Positions 8,259-16,702 of a stretch of 64,000 nt of DNA are shown here, piece after piece. Positions within the stretch are counted from its first letter, which is position 1. Every line of letters begins with the position of its first letter. The translations under genes were made by a program, and so were the position numbers. Location of the stretch: positions 62,001-126,000 of the forward strand of contig NZ_LXYG01000019.1 of assembly GCF_001650905.1 (NCBI RefSeq), in the 5' to 3' direction. Origin of the DNA: Balneola sp. EhC07 (GTDB lineage: Bacteria > Bacteroidota > Rhodothermia > Balneolales > Balneolaceae). The notes under the pieces were generated by a model. That model was not told the origin of the DNA. It ran no database searches and saw only the letters and a list, made by a program, of their open reading frames with translations.

Positions 8259-10133
8259 TTATTTAAAAAAAGTTTGCATCCAAAGCTCATTTACCATTAG
8301 CCTCCAAATAAGCTGTGAATTATCTTCTAACCCTTTGTCATTTCTTTCGATGAGCTCTTTAACGTATTTGGCATTATATATACCTCTTCTCTTTAAAGAG
8401 TCATAAGATAACACATCATTTACCATTTCTTTTAGCTCTTTCTTCAACCAACCCCGCATTGGTGCACTAAATGGAGCTTTTGGTCTGTATATTATGTCCT
8501 CAGGAAGATACTTCTCAGACACTTTCTTTAACAAGTATTTCTGTGTATTACCATTTATCCTAAATTTAGGTGGCAATGCGAACATAAATTCAACAATTCT
8601 ATGATCAATTAGAGGGGGGCGCCCTTCAACACTGGCTGCCATCATTGCTTTATCAAGATAAGTTAAGTTGTGATCTGGCATATACATCATTGTATCCAAA
8701 TAACATATCTTAGTTAAATAAGAGAGTGATTCATTTTCTGAAAAAAGCTCTGATCCCTTTTGTATGTATAAAGATTCATCATACTTAAAATCTTCGGCAT
8801 AGTACTTATAAAAATCTTCTTCTTGCAAAGCAGAATTTTTCATTAATAAAGCTCTGCTTCCCCTAGGAAGTGACGCAAAGTTTAAGAAACTTTTAACCCA
8901 TCTAATATACTTAAAATCTCTTGTTTTGTTACTCGACGGAATGTGCTCAAATAATGCTGCAATAGTACTTCTAATTGATTTTGGAACTTTTTGATAACTA
9001 TCTGCATGTGGACGATAACCAGAAAAAACTTCATCTGCTCCCATCCCTGATAGCAACACTTTAATTCCAGCATCTCTTGCTTCCTTAGAAATTAAATATG
9101 TGTTAATAGCAGCCGGATCTGCAATTGGCTCCTCTAGACTATAAATCATTTTGGGTAACAAATCTACAACATCTGGCTCTATAGTAATTTCATGGTGATT
9201 AAAATTATGCAACCGGGCTAATTTTTTAGCATAGACAGAATCATCAACATTTCCCTGTCTTTTTAAATCTTCTTCCTTGAATTTAATGGTAAATGTGTTC
9301 AGAGGTTCATCCATTAACTTTTGCATCATTACGCATATAAGAGATGAGTCTAAACCTCCACTCAACAAAGCTCCAACGGGTACATCAGAAATCATTTGCA
9401 ATCTTATCGAATCTTTTAAAAGCTCGTCTAATCTTTCGAATGCATCTTTTTCATTTATAGGTTCTTCAGATGGTTTTATATCCCAATACTTGCCTACAAA
9501 AAAATCCCCTTCGATAAAGGTTAAATAATGACCAGCTTCTAATTTTTTTATATCCCTAAAACCTGTTTGAGGTGAAACCTGATAATGTACAGGGGTATGT
9601 AATGCATGCAGGTCAGGGGCTCTAACGTAATCGTTACATTCCAGGATAGACTTTATTTCTGAGGCAATAATCAGTTTATTGCCTTTCTGATAATAATAAA
9701 ATGGTTTTATTCCTAACCTGTCACGACAGGCAAAAACATTCCCAGAATTTTCATTATAAATGACAAATGAAAACATCCCATTTAAGTATTGAAGTGCATC
9801 ACGCCCCCACTCTGAATAGGCTTTAAGTATTACCTCTGTATCAGAGTCTGATAAGAATTGATGTCCTTTCTTATCTAGCTTAGATCGTACATCTTTATAA
9901 TTATATACTTCACCATTATATATAATCCAGTTTCTAGTGTTTGGATCAAATTTAGGTTGCTTTCCGCCTTCTGTCAGGTCGATTATTGATAACCTAACAT
10001 GCCCTAAGCCAGAATTCTTATCATTAAACCACTCAGTATCAAATGAATCTGGTCCTCTGTGATGAATACATGTCACTGCATTTTCCAACTGATCTAAGGA
10101 ACCACAATTAAAAAAACCAACTATTCCACACAT
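8259..10133 (-). CDS. asnB: asparagine synthase-type glutamine amidotransferase
   Basis: The 624-residue protein starts MCGIVGFF, so Cys2 is the glutaminase nucleophile after removal of Met. The class II amidotransferase domain covers about residues 1-210 ('HHRGPDS', 'YNGEVYNY', 'SDTEVILKAY'). The synthetase domain follows with the ATP-pyrophosphatase loop 'ALLSGGLDSSLI' at about residue 257 and 'SGMGADEVFSGY'. As free-standing AsnB it makes asparagine; embedded in O-antigen and capsule clusters, AsnB homologues (WbpS type) amidate uronic acid carboxylates. Because this locus has a UDP-HexNAc dehydrogenase, amidation of a hexosaminuronic acid is my preferred role, as inference. The start is 3 bp after the stop of a glycosyltransferase in operon order. 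Confidence 0.92.
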   Translation of the reverse strand: MCGIVGFFNCGSLDQLENAVTCIHHRGPDSFDTEWFNDKNSGLGHVRLSIIDLTEGGKQPKFDPNTRNWIIYNGEVYNYKDVRSKLDKKGHQFLSDSDTEVILKAYSEWGRDALQYLNGMFSFVIYNENSGNVFACRDRLGIKPFYYYQKGNKLIIASEIKSILECNDYVRAPDLHALHTPVHYQVSPQTGFRDIKKLEAGHYLTFIEGDFFVGKYWDIKPSEEPINEKDAFERLDELLKDSIRLQMISDVPVGALLSGGLDSSLICVMMQKLMDEPLNTFTIKFKEEDLKRQGNVDDSVYAKKLARLHNFNHHEITIEPDVVDLLPKMIYSLEEPIADPAAINTYLISKEARDAGIKVLLSGMGADEVFSGYRPHADSYQKVPKSIRSTIAALFEHIPSSNKTRDFKYIRWVKSFLNFASLPRGSRALLMKNSALQEEDFYKYYAEDFKYDESLYIQKGSELFSENESLSYLTKICYLDTMMYMPDHNLTYLDKAMMAASVEGRPPLIDHRIVEFMFALPPKFRINGNTQKYLLKKVSEKYLPEDIIYRPKAPFSAPMRGWLKKELKEMVNDVLSYDSLKRRGIYNAKYVKELIERNDKGLEDNSQLIWRLMVNELWMQTFFK

Positions 10134-10136
10134 AAC

Positions 10137-11237
10137 TTATACTTTATCAAATACTCTTGAAAGATTATTTTCAAATATTGAAACAGTATATTTTTCGAGA
10201 TATTTATCGCGTGCAGCTATACCCATTTTTTTTCTTGTTCCAGTATTATTAATTAAAAATTCGATTTTTTTTGCAATTTGTTCCGGAGCGGCTTTATCGA
10301 CGATAAAGCCCGTTACTCCATTGTCTATAATTTCAGGAATAGAACCTTCATTAGTTGCTACTACAGGCTTTGCAAACTGCATAGCTTCCAAGATTACGTT
10401 CCCCCATGTATCATTCTTTGTAGGGAATACAACTACATCACAAACTGCATATATTTCTTTTTTTTCTTTACCATATTTTGGTCCAACATATTCAACTATG
10501 CTTGTAAGATTATTCTTCTTTAAAGCTATATTCAATTCTTCTTTATTTATGTCCCCCTCACCTCCGACAATGATAGCCCTAAATGGGATACCACGTTTAT
10601 TAAGTAATTTTAAAGCTGATATAAAATCTAAAATACCTTTCGATTTGATCAGATTAGATAGAAAAAGCAACTTTACTTTCTCATTTTCAGTAAGATTTTC
10701 TGTTTTCGGTTTTGGTTTACCCATTTCCGGTATACCATTATTAACTATATGAATTTTTCCATCAAAAACAGGCTTCACATCATATTTTAATAACTCAGAA
10801 AGACAGATTATGTCTGAGTTTTTGAAAGCAAAACGATACAGTAAATACTGTATACGATTACTTGCCATTTCACTTATGCCTTTGCCATGTAAATGGAAAA
10901 GGATTTTTACCCTAAAAAATTTAATAAAGATGATATAGATTAAGTCTCTATAAAAAACAAACCCGATTGGAGAAAGCTGAAAATAAACAACATTAGGTCT
11001 TTCAAATATGAGTTCTTTGTTTAATCTAATGATTGTTTTTAAGAAAATTTTGATCTTACTAAAGTTTACTTTACCCAAATCGCTAACACTATTGGCATAG
11101 CTTAAAGTTATTGATCTAATATCAAAGTTTTGTCTAATACATTCACTGTCATAAACCTGCTTATTCATAAGAGTTGCCCCAGTTATAGGAGGGGGGATTT
11201 TAATTAAAAGAAGGATTCTTTTTTTTATACTTTTCAT
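10137..11237 (-). CDS. glycosyltransferase, GT4-like
   Basis: A 366-residue GT-B enzyme. The donor-binding half shows 'KVLFLSNLIKSKGILDFISA'-type strand and helix, 'IVGGEGD', and the E-x7-E segment 'NVILEAMQFAKPVVATNEG' followed by 'IPEIIDNGVTGFIV'. The N-terminal half begins 'MKSIKKRILLLIKIPPPITG'. A TTG at 11249 would lengthen it by four residues; the ATG at 11237 gives a classic ATGA 4-bp overlap with the preceding gene's stop at 11234 and is preferred. Substrates are not readable from sequence. Confidence 0.9.
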   Translation of the reverse strand: MKSIKKRILLLIKIPPPITGATLMNKQVYDSECIRQNFDIRSITLSYANSVSDLGKVNFSKIKIFLKTIIRLNKELIFERPNVVYFQLSPIGFVFYRDLIYIIFIKFFRVKILFHLHGKGISEMASNRIQYLLYRFAFKNSDIICLSELLKYDVKPVFDGKIHIVNNGIPEMGKPKPKTENLTENEKVKLLFLSNLIKSKGILDFISALKLLNKRGIPFRAIIVGGEGDINKEELNIALKKNNLTSIVEYVGPKYGKEKKEIYAVCDVVVFPTKNDTWGNVILEAMQFAKPVVATNEGSIPEIIDNGVTGFIVDKAAPEQIAKKIEFLINNTGTRKKMGIAARDKYLEKYTVSIFENNLSRVFDKV

Positions 11238-12382
11238 CTGTTTAAGCAATATTTTATTGCGCTTCTAAAACCTTCTTCCATATGCCCTATTGAACATTTT
11301 TCTTCTACCATTCTTTTCATCTCAACCTCCATTGTATTCTGTAATGAAAGGTCATTTAAGTATTCGATTATAAAATTAGACATATCCTCAGTATCCATAT
11401 TTTTTGCTCTGTAGCCGGTTTTATGGTTTTGAAGGTATTCTATTTCAGGACTATGGTATGGTCCTTCTTTTCCTTCTTCAAATGTTACTATAGGGCAACT
11501 AAATGATAAAGCATGATTTACAGCTAGTCCTACATAACCAGGCATTAGTAAAATATCGGATACAAAAAGATATTTTGAATTTACTTGTTCATCATAAATT
11601 GCTCCTAAAAAATGTACATTGTTAAGGTTTTTACTATTCAATTGTACTTTCAATGTTTCTTTGGAAGGTCCTTCGCCTATTATATAAACACCAATGCCAT
11701 CTTTTTCAGATGAAATTTTTTGTATTACTTCAGTAAAGTATTCAGGAAGTATTTTATCTTCCAAAAGTCTGCCAATAAAAAGTACCACATGGTTATATGC
11801 GATACCTAAATCATTTTTTATAGCGCTCTTCCCTTTCTTTATAAATCCATCATTAATTTTGGCAAAAGTTTCTGTATCTAAAGAATTGTTTGCAACGAAA
11901 TATTTATCCGAAGGAAAAAGTTTTTTAATAATATCTTTATTGTTATTTGAATAAAATACTACGGCATCAGCCATATTGATATACCATTTCCTCACCCTAA
12001 ATATAAATCCTTTTTTACCAAATCCTCTTTTCTTGTTAAAGCCATGACCCCACAAAATTAACTTAAAGCCTAAATATTTGCGCAGTAAAATCAGTGGGAA
12101 CAGAGACAAAATACTAGGTGTAAATTCATGTATTATTACATCAGGTTGAAATTTAGCTACTTCAGAAAAAACATTTAAATATACTGCTGTTTCCTTTTTT
12201 GCATATTTTATTTTCCCAATTTCAGTGGAATATTCAGTCTTTATTTCTTTAATTCCGAGTTTAGAGTATGAATGTAATAGTTTAAAATTGTATCGATTGT
12301 TTAGTTTATCGAATATAGATTTTCTATAATTAGAAAATCCTTTCTGTATTACTAACACTTTTATTTGACTCTCAGTTTTCAT
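11234..12382 (-). CDS. glycosyltransferase, GT4-like
   Basis: A 382-residue predicted GT-B transferase. 'FIGRLLEDKILPEYF' begins the C-terminal Rossmann half, followed by 'VYIIGEGPSKETLKVQL' and 'VSDILLMPGYVGLAVNHALSFSCPIV', where the usual E-x7-E motif is replaced by 'GLAVNHALSFSCPIVTFEEG', seen in some GT4-like members. The N-terminal half has 'LILWGHGFNKKRGFGKKGF', typical of acceptor domains in capsule clusters. It starts at an ATG at 12382 and overlaps its upstream neighbour's stop region by 11 bp. Specificity is unknown. Confidence 0.85.
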   Translation of the reverse strand: MKTESQIKVLVIQKGFSNYRKSIFDKLNNRYNFKLLHSYSKLGIKEIKTEYSTEIGKIKYAKKETAVYLNVFSEVAKFQPDVIIHEFTPSILSLFPLILLRKYLGFKLILWGHGFNKKRGFGKKGFIFRVRKWYINMADAVVFYSNNNKDIIKKLFPSDKYFVANNSLDTETFAKINDGFIKKGKSAIKNDLGIAYNHVVLFIGRLLEDKILPEYFTEVIQKISSEKDGIGVYIIGEGPSKETLKVQLNSKNLNNVHFLGAIYDEQVNSKYLFVSDILLMPGYVGLAVNHALSFSCPIVTFEEGKEGPYHSPEIEYLQNHKTGYRAKNMDTEDMSNFIIEYLNDLSLQNTMEVEMKRMVEEKCSIGHMEEGFRSAIKYCLNR

Positions 12383-13532
12383 TAATCCTATTTAAGATAA
12401 TTTGAAACTGTTTTAAGGGCGTTTCTTTGGTTTTCTCTTTAAAAGCTTGCAATCCATTTTGAACTAAATTTTGTCTAAGTGCCGAATCGTTTAATAGGTC
12501 TGTTATAGCTTTAGTGATTTTCACAGGTTCATTGCTTTCTAAAGTATATATTGGACTCTCTTTATCAAGAAATTCAATTTCTATATTTGGAAGGGAGGAA
12601 CAAATTACTGGCAAGGATTGAGAAAAAGCTTCCCAAAGAACACGAGGAAAACCCTCACTCTCTGTAACCAAAATCAGCATATCAGATTCTCTGTAGTATC
12701 TAATCATACGTGAAAAATCATTTACAATCCCTGAAAATGTAATTTTATCATTTAGTTTATTTTCCCTGATATACTCAAATACTTTTTTTGCATAACCCGA
12801 AGTATGGTCATATTTACCTACAATTGTTAAATTAAATTTTTTACCGGAATTAGATTTTATAAGACTTTGAAAAGACTCCAAAATCTCAATAATTTTTTTC
12901 CCTTCTTTTACGTGACTCACACATAATAGTTCGACTGTTTCGTTTATATTGGTGTCCTCACGGTAATAAACATCTTTCTTTTCAATCCTTAAAAGTGGTG
13001 ATGTTTTAAGTAAATCAAATTTAGGAGAATAATAATCATATAACTGGTTATTATTTACTATATAAACATTACTTAATAGAACAGAAAGATATTCAAGATT
13101 TTGATAAAAAGAATATTTAACCTTTGATAAAATTCCTTGGCTTTTACCCAAAACCTTCATCTCACTCCAAACTCCTCCATTATAGGCTATGACTTTTTTA
13201 TCGAATAATTTTGCAATTATTGCAATTATTAAACTTGATTTAAGAGGATAAAAAACATAGACAATATTTGCGTTACGAATAAGGCTAATGAGTCTAAAAA
13301 AATCTTTTTGAATTAAGCTCTTCGTGTCAAAACATTCGATTCCTTCTTTGAGTCGATAAGTTTCGTTCTGTACATTTTTTGGGGATACTTCCTTTGCAAT
13401 TATATCCGTTTTATCAAAAAAAGAACTAATCCTATCCAAATAAAATCCATCACCTTCCTGAAAAAAATATCTTTCAGAAGAACTTATAAACCTACCTCTT
13501 GATGAAATCAATAAACAATTTTCTATTTTCAC
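12372..13532 (-). CDS. glycosyltransferase, GT4-like
   Basis: A 386-residue predicted glycosyltransferase. Recognisable parts are 'LLCVSHVKEGKKIIEILESF', 'LTIVGKYDHTSGYAKKVFEY', 'KITFSGIVNDFSRMIRYYRE' and the E-x7-E region 'ESEGFPRVLWEAFSQSLPVI'. The start is uncertain: no ATG is available near the N-terminus. A GTG at 13532 lies one base after the upstream stop (TGA-A-GTG), while a TTG at 13547 would overlap the upstream gene by 14 bp and add five residues. I used the GTG. The protein has no membrane segment; it probably acts on the lipid-linked intermediate at the inner membrane. Confidence 0.83.
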   Translation of the reverse strand: MKIENCLLISSRGRFISSSERYFFQEGDGFYLDRISSFFDKTDIIAKEVSPKNVQNETYRLKEGIECFDTKSLIQKDFFRLISLIRNANIVYVFYPLKSSLIIAIIAKLFDKKVIAYNGGVWSEMKVLGKSQGILSKVKYSFYQNLEYLSVLLSNVYIVNNNQLYDYYSPKFDLLKTSPLLRIEKKDVYYREDTNINETVELLCVSHVKEGKKIIEILESFQSLIKSNSGKKFNLTIVGKYDHTSGYAKKVFEYIRENKLNDKITFSGIVNDFSRMIRYYRESDMLILVTESEGFPRVLWEAFSQSLPVICSSLPNIEIEFLDKESPIYTLESNEPVKITKAITDLLNDSALRQNLVQNGLQAFKEKTKETPLKQFQIILNRINEN

Positions 13533-13533
13533 T

Positions 13534-14754
13534 TCAGTTTTGATCAATAAAAGTTAAAAGTGAAGCTGTTAGTCCAGAAGAATTAAATTCACTTTTTAAG
13601 ATTTTTTTTCCCTCTATTCCAATTTGATTTGCCTTTTCAGGTTGTTTGTAGAGGTACTCAATCTTCTCTGCTAGAGCTTCAACATTAAATTCATTGCATA
13701 TCAATGCATTTTTTCCATCTTCAAAAAAAGAATCGTATACAGGCAAATCTGATAGAATTACGGGACGTCCCGAATTAAGATAATCAATAATTTTTGTTGC
13801 AAAATTAAACCGGTTTTGCTTAATAGAGGGTTTAAAACAAATAAGAGCCATTGCATTTCGTTGGGCTTCAAATAATTCTGGAAGTTCAACTAGACCTTTT
13901 ACCTTAATATTCTCTTCTAATCGGTGTTTTTTAGCAAATTCATTAATTCGACTTGACTCTAGCTCCTGAATTGGACCATAAAACTCCAAATTAATTGAAA
14001 TGTCTTTTTCTACCAGAAATCGTACTGATTCCATTATTGTTCCGATTCCATCCTTTGGAAAATAAGTACTCCCTGAATGAATTAATGTGGCCCTTTTATC
14101 TTGAATCGGTTTTTGAGTAATTGATTCTGATTCAGCTTCTGATATAAATTTTACAATTGGAAAAGTATAAATAATTTTAGAATCGACACCTGTACTAATA
14201 ATCCTATGTTTCAATTCATTTGTAATTGCACATATATAGTTAGGTAGTTTCCATCCTAATAAATATATAAGTGGCAACTTTAGTAGATTTAAAATATGAC
14301 GAACCCAATCTTTAAAAGAAAAATGTTTTAAATCCTTTGCCAACCAAGATGAGATAGGATCTTCAACAATATCGTATACAATTGGAATGCCGCACTTACG
14401 TCCTACAGACCAAAGTATCATTAAACTTGATATGGATGAGGTACCACAAAATATCAGACTTACATTATCCTTTTTACAAGCCTCACTTAGTGTAGCTACT
14501 CTACTCCTAAAATTTAAAAATGTTAAAAACTTATTTGAGTACTTACTTTTACCATTATCAAAATAATATTCAAATTTTATTGTATTATAATTTCCTCTAG
14601 TTAGTGTGGCAGGTCTAGAAAAAGGAATAAATTTGGCCTTTAACCCATTACTTTGAAATCCTTTTGCAATTTCAGCTAATCTATTAGTTGATGCATTTCC
14701 ATATGGAAATCTCAATCCGTCCCCAGTTACCCACACCATTTTTGTTTTTAGCAT
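13534..14754 (-). CDS. glycosyltransferase, GT4-like
   Basis: A 406-residue predicted GT-B transferase starting at an ATG at 14754 (MLKTKMVWVTGDGLRFPYGN). The C-terminal half shows 'ATLIHSGSTYFPKDGIGTIM', 'NLEFYGPIQELESSR', 'ENIKVKGLVELPEL' and 'KIIDYLNSGRPVILSDLPVY', a GT4-like donor site in which the usual second glutamate region is altered. The N-terminal part has hydrophobic stretches around residues 100-175 that may sit on the membrane. It lies 27 bp after the polymerase gene in operon order. Donor and acceptor unknown. Confidence 0.82.
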   Translation of the reverse strand: MLKTKMVWVTGDGLRFPYGNASTNRLAEIAKGFQSNGLKAKFIPFSRPATLTRGNYNTIKFEYYFDNGKSKYSNKFLTFLNFRSRVATLSEACKKDNVSLIFCGTSSISSLMILWSVGRKCGIPIVYDIVEDPISSWLAKDLKHFSFKDWVRHILNLLKLPLIYLLGWKLPNYICAITNELKHRIISTGVDSKIIYTFPIVKFISEAESESITQKPIQDKRATLIHSGSTYFPKDGIGTIMESVRFLVEKDISINLEFYGPIQELESSRINEFAKKHRLEENIKVKGLVELPELFEAQRNAMALICFKPSIKQNRFNFATKIIDYLNSGRPVILSDLPVYDSFFEDGKNALICNEFNVEALAEKIEYLYKQPEKANQIGIEGKKILKSEFNSSGLTASLLTFIDQN

Positions 14755-14781
14755 AAACTATTAACGCCTTAACAGTGAATT

Positions 14782-16005
14782 TTATGATTTTAATTTGATG
14801 TTAAGCATATAGTAAAACATTGGCGTATATAGAATGTAAAAGGTTTGTGAATGAAAACTAAAAAGACTTAAACCTATAATTATAGCTAATGCATACTTTG
14901 TATTACTTTGATAAACACTCGAGAAAAATTTAGATGATTTAATTGTATAAAATGTTCCTAATAAAACCCAAAATATCCCATACATTCCAAATATTGTACT
15001 TAACCCACTAACAATATTTATATTTACACCTAATTGATTTAAATAAGTCAAATGACTTGCACCCGCATACCCCAAAAATGGATGATTAATAAAATCTCTC
15101 CATCCAATTGTAAACACTGCAAATCTACCAAATGAGAAATTCCCTTGACTAGAGGTTCTAGCTTGGTTTATAATAGTATCAGCATTTCCAGCAATATATA
15201 AGTCTCTGATCTTAAGGAATAAAAAATCGACTGTTAAAAACACATAAATTGCTACGCTTAAAAAAGCAAAGCCTACTACTATTTTTTGCAAACTTACTCT
15301 ATATTTTACTATCAGTATATAAGTTAGCAATATGATAAAGATCAAGTAACCTGTTGTAGACTGGGTACTTAATAATGCAACTAATAGCACAAAAAAGCGG
15401 CGATTTTTAAACGGTTTTACTTCTGAGTTTATAATATTAAAGTATAGAGCAAGGCAGAGAAAGATTGAAAATGGTCCTGGTTCCCAAGTAAACCCGCAAT
15501 TTCTAAATATGTGGTTATAATGAATGGTATAAACAAGGACATTTTTACTACTAGTTCCAGATTGAGTAGATTCAAAATTACCAATATCAAAAACTTGCAT
15601 AAAACTATACAGACTTTGATATGAAATTAATTGCCAAGCCCAAAAAAACAGACTTATTATAGCAAGGTAGTATAGAGCTGTTTCATACTTGCGAGTAAAA
15701 TTTTCTTTAAATAAACATAGAAGTACATAACCTGCCAAGAAATAACTCAAATGACGGAGATAGAATCCAAAAAACAAATCATCATATACAAGCATCGTAA
15801 ATGAACAGTACAGTGTCCATAAAATAATGAGTACAAAAAAATCTTTTCGAATTTTTATTCTATTGAGCAAAAAAACTGTGACACTCAGTACTAAAATAAA
15901 AGCTAATCCCTTTGTGCTTCGATAAAAACTTGTAGCGTAACCCGAAAAGAATAAAATTGTTAAGAAATAAAAACTATTTAGAACCGAAGAGAACTTAAAC
16001 TTCAT
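14782..16005 (-). CDS. wzy: O-antigen/capsule polymerase-like membrane protein (Wzy)
   Basis: A 407-residue polytopic membrane protein with about ten to eleven hydrophobic segments, separated by short loops and one longer soluble loop around residues 140-175. This pattern, with no enzyme motif but 'CGFTWEPGPFSIFLCLALYF' in mid-protein, is that of Wzy-type polymerases, which join lipid-linked repeat units in the periplasm. Being the only such protein in a locus that has a Wzx flippase supports the call. A TTG at 16020 would add five residues; the ATG at 16005 (MKFKFSSVL) is preferred and overlaps the acetyltransferase gene by 11 bp. Wzy proteins diverge strongly, so the name rests on topology and context. 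Confidence 0.8.
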   Translation of the reverse strand: MKFKFSSVLNSFYFLTILFFSGYATSFYRSTKGLAFILVLSVTVFLLNRIKIRKDFFVLIILWTLYCSFTMLVYDDLFFGFYLRHLSYFLAGYVLLCLFKENFTRKYETALYYLAIISLFFWAWQLISYQSLYSFMQVFDIGNFESTQSGTSSKNVLVYTIHYNHIFRNCGFTWEPGPFSIFLCLALYFNIINSEVKPFKNRRFFVLLVALLSTQSTTGYLIFIILLTYILIVKYRVSLQKIVVGFAFLSVAIYVFLTVDFLFLKIRDLYIAGNADTIINQARTSSQGNFSFGRFAVFTIGWRDFINHPFLGYAGASHLTYLNQLGVNINIVSGLSTIFGMYGIFWVLLGTFYTIKSSKFFSSVYQSNTKYALAIIIGLSLFSFHSQTFYILYTPMFYYMLNIKLKS

Positions 16006-16702
16006 CGAAACTCCCTTCAATGTAATTCATGAATTTTACAATGTCATCGAATAAATTAGCGTGTTCCTGAATCCATTTTTCATCTTTATTCCACCATTGA
16101 AACTTGACTAAAAACTCAGTTACATCTTCAGAAAATCTTGTTCTGATCTTTCTTGCGGGTATTCCGCCTACAATAGTATATGGAGCAATGTCTTTTGTTA
16201 CTACCGCTCCGGTTCCTATAATTGCTCCGTCACCGATTGCGATACCATCCATTAAAGATACATTATTTCCAATCCATACGTCATTTCCAATGATATTTAA
16301 AAACCGCCTTTCTTTATCTACATATTTATGCTCTTCAATTTTATCTTCATCCACAAAACTGAACCCAGCCTGTTTTTTTGTTGAATAAAATGCTGGGTGA
16401 CTCGATATAAAATCAGTAGGATGAATACCAAAACTATTCTTTACATTTTGACCGATACTACAATATCTTCCAATTTTTACCCTACTAAGGCTTGTGTTTC
16501 CTGACAGATAACTTCCAAACCCGATTTCGGATCTTGAGATAGAAGAATTCTTCATTATTACATTATTACCCTCAAAATTAGTTCTAAGATCAGCATAAGC
16601 TTTATTTCCGAATTCTAAATTAATATGCCTCCTTTTTAGAATATATCTATAAATGATTCTAATTAATGATAAAGGAACTAATTTACGCATTAAGTTTTTC
16701 AT
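15995..16702 (-). CDS. CatB-type O-acetyltransferase (left-handed beta-helix)
   Basis: A 235-residue hexapeptide-repeat acetyltransferase. Repeats run through 'IGFGSYLSGNTSLSRVKIGR' and 'NDVWIGNNVSLMDGIAIGDG' to 'AIIGTGAVVTKDIAPY', ending with 'IVGGIPARKIRTRF', the standard C-terminus of this family. The insertion 'FGIHPTDFISSHPAFYS' carries the conserved histidine of xenobiotic/CatB acyltransferases. It should transfer acetyl from acetyl-CoA to a sugar hydroxyl in the repeat unit or its precursor. The ATG at 16702 overlaps the previous gene by 20 bp; an ATG at 16690 would shorten it by four residues. Confidence 0.9.
   Translation of the reverse strand: MKNLMRKLVPLSLIRIIYRYILKRRHINLEFGNKAYADLRTNFEGNNVIMKNSSISRSEIGFGSYLSGNTSLSRVKIGRYCSIGQNVKNSFGIHPTDFISSHPAFYSTKKQAGFSFVDEDKIEEHKYVDKERRFLNIIGNDVWIGNNVSLMDGIAIGDGAIIGTGAVVTKDIAPYTIVGGIPARKIRTRFSEDVTEFLVKFQWWNKDEKWIQEHANLFDDIVKFMNYIEGSFDEV

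Noticed and set aside
16104-16388. Open frame antisense to the CatB-type acetyltransferase
   Set aside because: Shadow frame of a gene with clear hexapeptide repeats; no independent domain.
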